A program made the translations under genes and the position numbers. A stretch of 38,640 nucleotides of DNA from Myxococcales bacterium (GTDB lineage: Bacteria; Myxococcota_A; SURF-8). This document shows positions 30,906 to 38,640 of the stretch, piece by piece. How positions within the stretch are numbered: the stretch's first letter is position 1; each line of letters begins with the position of its first letter. Location: assembly GCA_003598065.1 (NCBI GenBank), contig QZKR01000178.1, forward strand, positions 1 through 38,640, given 5' to 3'. Below the pieces are notes generated by a model. The model had not been told where the DNA came from, ran no database searches, and saw only the letters and a program-made list of their open reading frames with translations.

Positions 30906-33900
30906 TCATCCGCTCGTCTGAGTGGATGCGCCCGGATCCTCGATGCCAAGTTCCTTGCAGAAAATCTGGCGCTCCTCGCGCGTAAGCCGGAGCAGGGCTT
31001 TATCGTCCTTCTTCTTGAAGTAGTCGAAGCCAACTTGGAGAAACAGCACCGGAATGCGGGTATCTAGTTTTTCCCCATGAATACCCTCAAGTGCTTGAAC
31101 TATAGCAACACATCTTTCCTCATTAAAAGATTTAAATCTCCTTAATATCGCAAATATTGCAATTGGCAAGGTCTCCAAAAATTCATTATAAAAACCATGC
31201 TCCAAGAGAGTCATTACATAAAGTGTAAAATACTTACTCAGATCACCCAACGAAGTGCCTTCAAATAGGTTGAAGGTAATACCATCAAATGGAACTACTT
31301 TTAAGGTAGCTTTCTCCCTATTTGCATTTTTTAGTCCCTCTAAAGCACTTGGGAGATATTGAAAAGCTTTAGCCGTGCTTCCAGCTGCTAAATTTGCTTC
31401 CACAAGAGACAACTGAGCGCTGTAATTTTTTGCATCCAGGCGCAAACTCTCCTCAAGATCGGCTATCGCCTCTGCATATCTTTTAAATTGTAACCGTCTA
31501 ATAGCTCTATCCTGATATACCTCCGTATCTTCCCTCGTATCATTAAGTGCTGCAAAAAACACCTTTTGGGCTTCCTCATGTTTGCCCAATTCGTCCAATA
31601 CAGCCGAATATCCCCCGATCCACACACGAGCATCAAGCGGATTGATTTCTAGCAGCTTCTTATAAGCCTTCTCGGCGTCGTCCAACTTCCCCAGGTGAAC
31701 ATAACAGATAGCAAGTTGCGCCCAGCAAAGAAAGTCTTGGGGGGATAGGCGGCACCCTTCGCTTAAATAGATTGCGGCTTCTTCGCCGCGATCTATTGAC
31801 AGTAGAGAGAATCCGATACCGGCGAAAGGCCCGGGATCAGATGGGTTCCTTTTAATACGTTCTTTATACGCAGCTACTGCTTCCTTATGCCGTCCAAGGC
31901 ACTGGAGGATAAAGCCCTTATCGCCCCAAGCTTCCGTATTATTTGTATCAAGAGAAACTATTCTTTCGGCAATTTCTAAAGCATCTTCATATTCACCTTC
32001 TTCATAAAGGGTAAAACGCAAGCAAGAAAGAGCTTGAACATCATTAGGTGCAATCTCCAGCATTCGGTGGCAGATTGTCTTAGCTTCGTTGAACTGTTTT
32101 AATCGCCTATATGTATCCGCTAAAAGCCACAAAGCATCCATATCGGTGTCTTTTGTGGCCCATTGAGCCGCCTCGGTCAAAACCTTGAGCGATTCCTCAT
32201 TTTTTCCTGCTTCAAAAAGAAGATTTCCCAGAGAAACAATAAACATGAGATTTTCAGGCCGTAATTTCAATGCATTCCAGCATGATATTTCCACCTTGTC
32301 AACGTTACCCAGTTTAAAGTAAGTATGCGCTTTGAGAATCCAGTATTGGGGATTATCTGGGTTAAGAGAAGTAAGTCGCTCTAATAATTTTTCAAGATCA
32401 TTGTATTCTTTTTTTATAAATAGTACCGCAGCTAATTCCCAGAGTGAAACTTCGTCGAATGGGTCGTTTTGCAAATATTTTGTGTAAGCGACTTTGGCCA
32501 TCTCATCGTGTCCGACCACATAATTCAATTTCCAAAGTTGTTTCCAATAGTCAATATCCCCACTGAGCTCTTGATGCTTACCAAGAAGATCTTCGACGGC
32601 AAGGATGTGCTCGATGGCATGCTGACGCGAGCCTTTTTCCTTTGCAAAGATCTGAGCTAGGACGAGGTGGGCGTCAATGTTCTCCGACTCGCCTTGCAAA
32701 ACCGCCATCGCCTTTTCTTTTGCTTTCTCCGGGTCTCCTTGATGAGCAAGCGCATCTGCCTCGGCGGCAAGGACAAAGCCATCCTTCAAATCTGCAAAGT
32801 GCTTGGAAAATTCAATTATTTCCGGATAGGCAGAGGCTTTCCTCATGTCGGTAAAAAATGTACGTACGCTAAGCTTACTTGGCGAAGAGCTTCCTTCTGT
32901 TTGCTCCATGTCGGGGTAGTAACGAGAGAGTGCTTTTTCATAATAATTCGCTTCACAAAGACACAGAAGTGGAGAACCAGCAAGGCCCGGCGTATCGGCC
33001 AGAAGACGATAGCCTCTACATCTAAATTGAAGTTCCTGGGCCGTATACAGATTTCCCAAAAAGTCCACAAAGAGCTTTATCGGTGCGCCTTCCTGTTCCA
33101 AATCGGCTTCATAGCATATTCTGAACAGCGCTTCCGCCACTTCATAGTAAGATTCCCGCCCTTTGGGAATCTTGCTTAAAAAATTCCTATCGAGCAAATC
33201 TTTTAGCTGGCTTGAAATCGTATTTGAAGCGGCCAGGCATCCCTTGGCGATTTCTTTGACGGAACAAGGCGTTCTCCGAAGGCATAAATACTGGACTATT
33301 TTTTGCTGCTGCGCCGATAAAGCGCGCATCTGCTCCTGGTAGTATGGTTTTAAGGGATTCAGCGCCTCGATGAAAGTTTCGCTTAGCCGTGCTTTGGACT
33401 CAGCCGATAGGAAATGAAAGAAGGTCACAAGAAGACGGTGGTTGCCCCCGGTGAAAGCGTAAATGGCCCGCATCCTGGCGCGGCCTTTGGGCGATTTTAG
33501 AAATTTTTCGATTTCCTTGTCGCCCCTGGCTGATGCAATTGCCTGTAGGAATTGGATAGCCTCTTTCGAGGTCAGGCGCTTCAGGTGGATTGCTTTGAAG
33601 AAACCGAAAAATGGGAAATCGCGGTCGCGAGTTCCCTCGACAAGTGCCTGAGAGGTGGCGAAGATCATGAAATGAGGATGGCTTTGAATAAGGTCGCGTA
33701 GCTTTTGCTGGCCTTCTTTTCCAAACCCCTGGACTTTGTCGAACGTCATACCGAGGTTTTCCATAAGGATGAGCACATCCTTGCTTCCTATTGCCTTTTT
33801 CAAAAGCTCGACAGCGAAGCTTTCCATATTCTGGGGGGGCAGGTCATAAAGGGCATCAAGCTCTTTCGCCAACCCTCCCTCTTCCGGATACCAACGGATG

Positions 33901-34229
33901 ATCGCCCGCAGCATTCGCACCACAAAATCAAGAAAAGAAGCGACTCCCAGCTCGTCTTCCAGCAGGTAAACGACGAGCAGCCGTTTTTTCAGTTCCTCGT
34001 TCTTCCAGATGCGATTATGGAGCACCCGCAGCACGTGAGTTTTGCCGCTGCCGCGTACGCCGATTATCAGGCGCTGGTGCTTGTTGTTTCCGCCCGCCCC
34101 ATCGATCACCAACTCCTCCAGCCGATCGACGAGGTCACGGCGTCCGACAAGGGTCTTTTCCAATACTTCCGGATCGCCCCATCCCGGTGCGAACGATTGC
34201 AGCGGAATTGTTTTACTTGTGGCAGTCAT
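30906..34229 (-). CDS. ATPase-winged helix-TPR protein (STAND-like)
   Basis: This 1107-residue protein has an N-terminal AAA+/STAND-type ATPase domain. The P-loop is GVRGSGKT (57-64). The Walker B strand reads VLILMEN (152-158), with Glu157-Asn158 where Asp-Glu is usual. A sensor-like strand (FMIFATS, 187-193) and GGNHR (261-265) follow. A winged-helix domain (about 305-375) precedes roughly a dozen TPR-type repeats from about 484 to 960, then about 140 helical residues. TPR repeats bind proteins, so this looks like a sensor or scaffold. No nuclease, protease, TIR or membrane effector is recognised. It starts 3 bp after the upstream ATPase gene. Base composition is visibly AT-richer than the flanks. 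Confidence 0.88.
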   Translation of the reverse strand: MTATSKTIPLQSFAPGWGDPEVLEKTLVGRRDLVDRLEELVIDGAGGNNKHQRLIIGVRGSGKTHVLRVLHNRIWKNEELKKRLLVVYLLEDELGVASFLDFVVRMLRAIIRWYPEEGGLAKELDALYDLPPQNMESFAVELLKKAIGSKDVLILMENLGMTFDKVQGFGKEGQQKLRDLIQSHPHFMIFATSQALVEGTRDRDFPFFGFFKAIHLKRLTSKEAIQFLQAIASARGDKEIEKFLKSPKGRARMRAIYAFTGGNHRLLVTFFHFLSAESKARLSETFIEALNPLKPYYQEQMRALSAQQQKIVQYLCLRRTPCSVKEIAKGCLAASNTISSQLKDLLDRNFLSKIPKGRESYYEVAEALFRICYEADLEQEGAPIKLFVDFLGNLYTAQELQFRCRGYRLLADTPGLAGSPLLCLCEANYYEKALSRYYPDMEQTEGSSSPSKLSVRTFFTDMRKASAYPEIIEFSKHFADLKDGFVLAAEADALAHQGDPEKAKEKAMAVLQGESENIDAHLVLAQIFAKEKGSRQHAIEHILAVEDLLGKHQELSGDIDYWKQLWKLNYVVGHDEMAKVAYTKYLQNDPFDEVSLWELAAVLFIKKEYNDLEKLLERLTSLNPDNPQYWILKAHTYFKLGNVDKVEISCWNALKLRPENLMFIVSLGNLLFEAGKNEESLKVLTEAAQWATKDTDMDALWLLADTYRRLKQFNEAKTICHRMLEIAPNDVQALSCLRFTLYEEGEYEDALEIAERIVSLDTNNTEAWGDKGFILQCLGRHKEAVAAYKERIKRNPSDPGPFAGIGFSLLSIDRGEEAAIYLSEGCRLSPQDFLCWAQLAICYVHLGKLDDAEKAYKKLLEINPLDARVWIGGYSAVLDELGKHEEAQKVFFAALNDTREDTEVYQDRAIRRLQFKRYAEAIADLEESLRLDAKNYSAQLSLVEANLAAGSTAKAFQYLPSALEGLKNANREKATLKVVPFDGITFNLFEGTSLGDLSKYFTLYVMTLLEHGFYNEFLETLPIAIFAILRRFKSFNEERCVAIVQALEGIHGEKLDTRIPVLFLQVGFDYFKKKDDKALLRLTREERQIFCKELGIEDPGASTQTSG

Positions 34230-34232
34230 TGC

Positions 34233-35420
34233 CTATCCCCTATTTACTTTCCACCATTCCCGCATCAGCCGATAACGGAAGCAGTAGCACCTTTCACCGC
34301 TTTCCGTATTCCGCTTCAAGTAATGATCGTCACGGAGCAGCTTCAAGACATCTACGACCGTATCATCCATTTCCACTGTAATCTGACTTCTTAAAAAATC
34401 GATGACCTTCCTCTCCGAAACGAAACCTTGCTCATTGGAAAGCATCTTAAGAATCAGCGCCGCATGCTTGTTCACGCCAAGCCGGCTGTAGTATGTTTCG
34501 ATCCTCTTGGCGGCATCGTCGAACCACTGGACTTCAGGGTTGTCCATCATTTGGCGCAGGGTCAAATCTATATCGTCGGCCGTCACCAGCTTTCGCTTTT
34601 CAGCCTGAAAACGCTCGCACACGTACTGAATCCATAAGGGAAGGCCATCCGTCAAATTCAGCATCCTTTGGTCGAAGGCGGCGATGTCGTCGCGCCGGAT
34701 ACTTTCTTCTTCCAGATACTTTTTGCACATGAGGCAGACATCGCCTTCGCACATGCCGGAAATGGTAAGCGCCGCCATATCGTTCGTGGGGTTGTTGCGA
34801 TAGTTGTGATTTGCTTTAAGGTCTTGAACGATAAGATGCAAGCCGATGGATCCGGAAAGAATGAAGCGAACTTTGCCGGAAGGCTCGAACCTCTGCCGGA
34901 TAGCCCGCAAAGTGTCGAGAAATTCCATCGCAAGGCCTGGCCCTTGAGCGTCCATGATGTTCGCGATCATTAGCGGGAACTCATCAAGCATAATGAGAAC
35001 ACGGTTTCCCGTGTTTTCGGCAACGTCTTCAATCACGGTTTCAAGCATCTGTTTCCAATTGGCCAGGACCGGCGGCAATTTCCACCCGCCGGCTTCTGCT
35101 CCGCTCAATTTTCCAAGTAGCGATAGAGTGCGGGCATGCCATTCTCCCTTCCTGGTCAACGCATTCAGGTTCTTAAGGTCGCCAAAAATGGTCTCAACGC
35201 ACTCAATGGGGTGGCGGACTTTTTCCACCCAGCATAGAATGGGAAGCCAGCCATTCTGAGGGCTCTCGTACATTTTCCGGAGAACTGACGTTTTGCCCAC
35301 ACGGCGTTCTGCCGTAAGGACTACGCTTTGCTGCTCAATCTTTCGCCAAATTTCCGAGATTTCACTTTCGCGTCCAAGTATGCCCGCTCCAGTTACCGTT
35401 CCGCCGGGATTTGCTTTCAT
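34233..35420 (-). CDS. AAA+/STAND-type ATPase, partner of the TPR ATPase
   Basis: This 395-residue ATPase resembles archaeal-type STAND ATPases. The P-loop is AERRVGKTS (37-45; the first Gly is Ala). Walker B VLIMLDE (141-147) has Asp146-Glu147 intact. A sensor strand RFILSGS (185-191) follows, and the C-terminal part (about 310-392) reads like a winged helix. The start has AAGGAG and the frame begins with a short Gly-rich stretch. It is the first gene of a two-gene operon. Tight spacing and similar AT-rich composition indicate the two proteins work together. The known biology of paired STAND/AAA genes includes defence and signalling; the actual role here is unknown. Confidence 0.88.
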   Translation of the reverse strand: MKANPGGTVTGAGILGRESEISEIWRKIEQQSVVLTAERRVGKTSVLRKMYESPQNGWLPILCWVEKVRHPIECVETIFGDLKNLNALTRKGEWHARTLSLLGKLSGAEAGGWKLPPVLANWKQMLETVIEDVAENTGNRVLIMLDEFPLMIANIMDAQGPGLAMEFLDTLRAIRQRFEPSGKVRFILSGSIGLHLIVQDLKANHNYRNNPTNDMAALTISGMCEGDVCLMCKKYLEEESIRRDDIAAFDQRMLNLTDGLPLWIQYVCERFQAEKRKLVTADDIDLTLRQMMDNPEVQWFDDAAKRIETYYSRLGVNKHAALILKMLSNEQGFVSERKVIDFLRSQITVEMDDTVVDVLKLLRDDHYLKRNTESGERCYCFRYRLMREWWKVNRG

Positions 35421-35602
35421 CGAACGGTCTCCTTCAAAATTATACGGACTTAGCCCTCAATGTCGTACGTCAACAACAACGCGCGTTAATTTCATCGCGC
35501 GTTGAATTTGACGCCAATTTACTGTTCGCCATTGGTTTTGTCAACTTTTTTTTGGGGGAAAACCATGGTATAGTATAAAATGCCTGATAATACCAAGAGA
35601 TA
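35421..35602 (-). promoter_or_regulatory. AT-rich upstream region of the ATPase pair
   Basis: Minus-strand elements: TATAAT at 35439-35444 (no good -35), and TTGGTA (35591-35596) with TATACC (35567-35572) at 18-bp spacing. Between them are two direct repeats of GCGCGTT (35481-35487 and 35497-35503), 16 bp apart, which may be operator sites. Which promoter is used cannot be told from sequence. Confidence 0.4.
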
Positions 35603-35638
35603 GAGCACGGTTAACCATGGCCCATACGCTAAATGAAA

Positions 35639-35660
35639 GGAGCACAGTGCAACTGTGCTC
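35639..35660. repeat. Family C palindrome (GGAGCACAGT type)
   Basis: GGAGCACAGT pairs with ACTGTGCTC around GCA. A left half copy (GAGCACGGTTAACC) is at 35603-35616. This is the right-hand counterpart of the repeats bordering the ATPase islet. Confidence 0.65.
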
Positions 35661-35702
35661 AATCCTTAAGAGTGAAAAAAATTAAACAGAAGCGCCTTCC
35701 TG

Positions 35703-35780
35703 GCCGTGTGCCCGCCTTAGCTTGCTGATTTACAGCATCTCCGCCTCGCAGACTTCGGCATCCGGAAGGCCGAGCAGTTC
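35703..35780. repeat. 78-bp direct duplication, right copy
   Basis: This holds the last 17 codons and the 3' flank of the intact C45-type gene. It matches 30748-30825 with five mismatches, in the same orientation 4,955 bp away. The two copies bracket the AT-rich ATPase pair. Confidence 0.9.
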
Positions 35781-37184
35781 GCCCAGCGAGAAACAGGTGT
35801 AGGGCTGCTGGGAGACGTAGGGCTTTCCGCCTTCGGGGTCTTTCCCCGCCGCCACCCAGAAGAGGAGCTTCGCCGGATCGAAGAGCACGAAATGCATCGG
35901 CCCGTTGGTGGCCAGCCCGGCGTCGTTGTCCACGTTCGCGTCGTTGTACGGCGCGGGCGTCCGCTCCGGGTCGCGCGGATTGACGCGATCGTGCATGACC
36001 TGGGCGAGATTGTCGAGACTCAACTCTCCGTAAAGCGTCTCCTCGCCGTCGGGCAGGACCAGCTGCCGCAGGCGTTCCAGGCGCAGCAGGCTCGAATCGC
36101 CGGCCGCCTCGTTTTGCGGCGCGTCGTAGTCCGCCATCTCGGGAGCGATGAAGTGATTGGTGGCGATGACGACCCCATCGGCCAGCGGCAGCTCGGCCAT
36201 GTGCGCGGCGGTCATCTCGAACACGGCTCCGTCGCCGGCCTTGCCGTCGGCGACGGTGAGAATTTCCGCCGACATGTGCTTCTCGCCCTCCAGGAAGCTG
36301 CGGGCCTCGGCCAGGCTGCTGGAGCGCTTGAGAATCTGCCCCAGCATCTGCACGTGGCTGCGGCCGCTACGCGACAGCTCGGCTTCGGACGCCGGCTCGG
36401 CCTCGTTGGAGCAGATGGAGATCCCCTCGGCGTTCATGCCGGTGTAGGGGCTGAGGTTGAGCGGAAAGCCGACGTAGACGTGGGCGATCCCGTCCGCCGG
36501 CTGGCGCACGAAGACGACCGGATTGTCGTGGATGATCTCGATGTTCATGCTGCCCCAATCCAGGTTGCGGGCGTGATAGGTGCGGCCGTCCGGCGTCGCC
36601 GCGCCGCTGGCGATCACCTCCGAGCAGCCGGGCCCCCCGAGCCTGGCGTCCGGTACGCCGCCGTTGTCGATGAACTCCAGCATCACGTCGCCGAAATTCA
36701 GGGCGAGGCAGAAGTCCATGGTGAAGCCCACGTCGGCCGTCGCGTCCACGAGGCCCTGGCATTCCTCCAGCAGATCGGGATAGGAGTTGTCCGCGGCGAT
36801 TTCGAGAATGCCCATGCCCGCCGCGACCGCCGGGATGCTGCTTAGAATCGGGTCGTCGGCGACGAACTCCATCGCCTCGCCGATGATGTCGTGCAGCATC
36901 TCGCCGTGCTGCTTGCCCATTTCGTAGGGCGTGCCGCGCAGCCAGACGACGGTGTACTGGCCGACCGTTTCCGCGTGCGGCTCGATCCCGGCTTCCGCTT
37001 CCGCCTCGGATTCCTGGCCGTCGCCGTCGCCGTCCGTGTCGCCGTCAATGTCTGCCTCGGCATCGCCGTCGGCATCGCCGTCGGCATCGCCGTCCGTGGT
37101 TTCGGCCGCCTCGCAGGCGAGCAACAGCATTCCCAAAGCGATGATCGTAACGAGCCTTCCCCACGCGATCGGGCCTTGAATCAT
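35730..37184 (-). CDS. C45-family acyltransferase/peptidase lipoprotein with DGD linker
   Basis: The protein has 484 residues. Lipobox LLAC (Cys24) is followed by a DGD linker (about 31-60). The rest matches the C45 autoproteolytic family (acyl-CoA:6-aminopenicillanate acyltransferase relatives), with RGTPYEMGKQHGEM near the start of the domain and the nucleophile region GPGCSEVI, where Cys187 would become the new N-terminus after self-cleavage. RTYHARNLDW (201-210) follows as in the family. Members act as amidases or acyltransferases on acylated amines or peptides. The ribosome-binding site is CAGGAGCG. The lipid anchor places the enzyme outside the cytoplasm. A piece of its 3' end is duplicated at 30748. 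Confidence 0.9.
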   Translation of the reverse strand: MIQGPIAWGRLVTIIALGMLLLACEAAETTDGDADGDADGDAEADIDGDTDGDGDGQESEAEAEAGIEPHAETVGQYTVVWLRGTPYEMGKQHGEMLHDIIGEAMEFVADDPILSSIPAVAAGMGILEIAADNSYPDLLEECQGLVDATADVGFTMDFCLALNFGDVMLEFIDNGGVPDARLGGPGCSEVIASGAATPDGRTYHARNLDWGSMNIEIIHDNPVVFVRQPADGIAHVYVGFPLNLSPYTGMNAEGISICSNEAEPASEAELSRSGRSHVQMLGQILKRSSSLAEARSFLEGEKHMSAEILTVADGKAGDGAVFEMTAAHMAELPLADGVVIATNHFIAPEMADYDAPQNEAAGDSSLLRLERLRQLVLPDGEETLYGELSLDNLAQVMHDRVNPRDPERTPAPYNDANVDNDAGLATNGPMHFVLFDPAKLLFWVAAGKDPEGGKPYVSQQPYTCFSLGELLGLPDAEVCEAEML

Positions 37185-37299
37185 GGCGCTCCTGCTTTCT
37201 GGTTCGGTCGGACGTCCTTTGCCTGCCTCGCCGATCCGGCAAGGCGGCTCAACTTACCATATTCGCCGGGGGCGGACAATTTTCGGGGCGGGCGGGTAA

Positions 37300-38367
37300 C
37301 TACTCCCCTGCGGCGTCGCGCACGCAGCGCACGGCGGCGACGAAAACCTCGCCCATGACGATGCGTCCGTACTGATAGCTCACCCGCGCCGGAAGAGACT
37401 CGTTTGTGGGTCTGGAGTTCGACCAATAGTGGAAAAGCACGCAGTCGCCCGCGAATTCGTCCGGCCAGTAACAGCCTCCGTCCGGTCCTTGATTGATCTC
37501 GCAACCGGTGCAGGACGCATCGCGGCAGGCGTCGGACAGGCAGCCGTCCACCCGGATGTTGCAGTCGCCGCCGCTTTCCGTGGCCGGGCAGCCCCGGATC
37601 GTCGTCCGCAACTCGTCGATGGTCGGCGTCCGCCAGTCGTCCTTGCCGTCAAGATACAAACCGATGCAATGAGCGGAGGCGGCGTCGAGGGTCTGGACGC
37701 TGGCGCTGTTTTGCTCTATCTGCCATTCCAGACCCGTTTCCGGATCGACCCACGTCGTCGGCGGATTTTCCACGCACGCCCCGTTTTCGCAAGTTCCGGA
37801 ATACGGACCCTCCCCCGTGTCGCAGCTATAACCGTCGCTGTCCCGCTCGCACTCCGGCGCGGCGATGCAATCTTCGTACGCCTCCCCCAGCCCGCACGAA
37901 TTCTCGATACAGACCCGGGGCCGGCAGTCCCGGCATCTGGCGCCGTCTTCGGCGCAATCGGTTTCATACTCGCACCAGCCGTAAACGAAGTCGCATTCGT
38001 CCTCGCCGCAGCCGCCGCAATCGCAGCCGTTCAGCAGGCCGCAGCGATCCCTGCAAATCCGACTGCAATTCGGGGAATCGTCGCCATCGACGGGTTCGTC
38101 TCCGTCCGTGGGCAGGTCGCCGTCGATGGGGACATCGCCGTCGATGGGGTCGTCGCCGTCGATGGGGTCGTCGCCGTCGATCAAATCGTCGCCGTCGGTC
38201 TCGTCGTCGCCGTCCGCCGGAACGTCGCCGTCGGCGGAGTTATCGCCCTCGGTGTCGTCGTCGCCCTTCGTTTCTTTGATGCTCGTTCCCGTGCAGGACA
38301 GCGGAACCAGGGCCGCCAGGACCGTTGCGGCCAGCAGCATCGGCAGGAAACCTGCGCTCTTCATCAT
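37300..38367 (-). CDS. Lcl/DUF1566-like lipoprotein with DGD linker and Cys-rich region
   Basis: The protein has 355 residues. Lipobox PLSC (Cys25) is followed by a long DGD repeat linker (about 35-97) and a Cys-rich stretch (about 101-215) with many CxxC-like spacings. The final domain is of the Lcl C-terminal (DUF1566)-like type (about 232-352; WRTPTIDELRTTIRGC, CYWPDEF, a final VRCVRD strand). It is a full-length relative of the protein at 12556-13737. The ATG at 38367 is chosen because the signal peptide begins there and GGGAG lies four bases upstream; the longer frame to 38442 lacks that. The function is unknown, but location at the cell surface is likely. Confidence 0.85.
   Translation of the reverse strand: MMKSAGFLPMLLAATVLAALVPLSCTGTSIKETKGDDDTEGDNSADGDVPADGDDETDGDDLIDGDDPIDGDDPIDGDVPIDGDLPTDGDEPVDGDDSPNCSRICRDRCGLLNGCDCGGCGEDECDFVYGWCEYETDCAEDGARCRDCRPRVCIENSCGLGEAYEDCIAAPECERDSDGYSCDTGEGPYSGTCENGACVENPPTTWVDPETGLEWQIEQNSASVQTLDAASAHCIGLYLDGKDDWRTPTIDELRTTIRGCPATESGGDCNIRVDGCLSDACRDASCTGCEINQGPDGGCYWPDEFAGDCVLFHYWSNSRPTNESLPARVSYQYGRIVMGEVFVAAVRCVRDAAGE
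38097..38250. repeat. Tandem repeat encoding the DGD linker
   Basis: An imperfect 18-bp unit (core GTCGCCGTCGAT on the plus strand) is repeated about eight times. On the minus strand it encodes D-G-D-x-x-x. Such arrays can change length by slippage, so linker length may vary between strains. Confidence 0.75.
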
Positions 38368-38450
38368 GGGGCTCCCGATCGGATCGTTGCGTTGGCTTCG
38401 GTGACGGATTGTCGCCAGCGACTGTAATGCACCGGGGAGCATCGGTCAAC

Positions 38451-38480
38451 GTTCTTGTCTGACATGTTCTTGTCCGACAT
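38451..38480. repeat. Tandem 15-bp repeat
   Basis: GTTCTTGTCTGACAT (38451-38465) and GTTCTTGTCCGACAT (38466-38480) differ at one base. They lie just upstream of the lipoprotein start region and could be a protein-binding site or the end of a mobile element. No more can be said. Confidence 0.5.
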
Positions 38481-38561
38481 GGAAACGACGCGCCGGCCTC
38501 GCCCTTCATCGGGCGGGTGGCCCGGCTTTGATCGCGTGGCGTAGTCTCACGACTAATACCA

Positions 38562-38590
38562 TTCACTTAATATTTGAGTTATGGTATACT
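38562..38590 (+). promoter_or_regulatory. Promoter of the gene starting at 38622
   Basis: TTCACT (38562-38567) and TATACT (38585-38590) are 17 bp apart. A 7-bp dyad, ATACCAT with ATGGTAT, brackets the same region (38557-38587) and could be an operator. Confidence 0.5.
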
Positions 38591-38621
38591 GAGCGTCATC
38601 CACTCTCAGGAGGAGGGGGCG

Positions 38622-38640
38622 ATGCCCAGGAAACCGATGG
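38622..38640 (+). CDS. Partial gene start cut by the window edge
   Basis: ATG at 38622 follows a strong AGGAGG site (38609-38614), and the visible codons read MPRKPM. The position and the promoter upstream make a real gene likely. MPRKP- starts are common in IS200-like transposases, including those linked to REP-type repeats, which would be of interest given family B, but six residues are far too few to identify it. Confidence 0.5.

Noticed and set aside
1..38640. tRNA, rRNA and riboswitch genes
   Set aside because: No cloverleaf with a GTTCGA-type arm, no rRNA segment and no known riboswitch core was recognised on reading both strands.

Overview
This is a high-GC window from a Gram-negative bacterium. 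It carries many exported proteins, including at least six lipoproteins that follow the signal-peptide cysteine with an acidic linker of Asp-Gly-Asp (DGD) repeats. That lipoprotein style, the Lcl/DUF1566-like, RCC1-like and caspase/FGE-like proteins, and the intergenic spaces packed with small palindromic repeats suggest a myxobacteria-like or other deep 'delta' lineage such as Candidatus Lernaellota. The taxonomic guess is inference only.

Layout, left half. 1-1515: repeats, then an acyl-CoA dehydrogenase. 1553-1955: a decayed PIN-toxin cassette broken by a repeat. 2106-4232: a papain-type (C1) peptidase with its terminator and promoter, divergent from a solitary AmmeMemoRadiSam radical-SAM gene (amrS) that looks leaderless. 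5548-6951: an RCC1-propeller lipoprotein. 7203-9566: a CocE/S15-type hydrolase lipoprotein. 9695-10924 (-): a lipoprotein with three parvulin domains. 11297-12505: an M24 peptidase. 12556-14630 (-): a truncated Lcl/DUF1566-like lipoprotein and a TolB/CsgG-like exported protein. 15053-16273 (-): a membrane-dipeptidase (M19) relative. 16700-18202 (-): a PHP-domain lipoprotein. 18454-19323 (-): a beta-barrel-like protein.

Right half. 19499-23283 (-): a cluster encoding a small membrane protein, a caspase-like protein that has lost its catalytic His, an intact caspase fused to an FGE/sulfatase-modifying-like domain, and an unknown exported protein. 23421-23953 (-): the C-terminal stub of a CrtI-type FAD oxidoreductase. 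24348-26423: an NTF2-like protein, a zinc-ribbon protein and an unknown exported protein. 27124-30746 (+): a coherent nitric-oxide detoxification cluster of cupin, DUF6448-type exported protein, quinol-type NO reductase and rubredoxin. 30906-35420 (-): an AT-richer two-gene islet, an AAA+/STAND-type ATPase followed 3 bp later by an ATPase-winged helix-TPR protein. A 78-bp direct duplication flanks this islet. 35730-38367 (-): a C45 acyltransferase-family lipoprotein and a second Lcl/DUF1566-like lipoprotein. A new gene starts at the right edge.

The most unusual feature is a set of dispersed intergenic hairpin families (called A to E here). The commonest, family B, has constant 8-bp arms (GGAGCAGG / CCTGCTCC) around a variable but still self-complementary octamer. 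It occurs singly or as doublets joined by AAACGTTT, usually 25-80 bp past a stop codon, and it abuts or lies close to the edge of five broken genes in this window. Together with the duplication-flanked ATPase pair and the active/inactive caspase pair, these are the best candidates for undescribed biology here.
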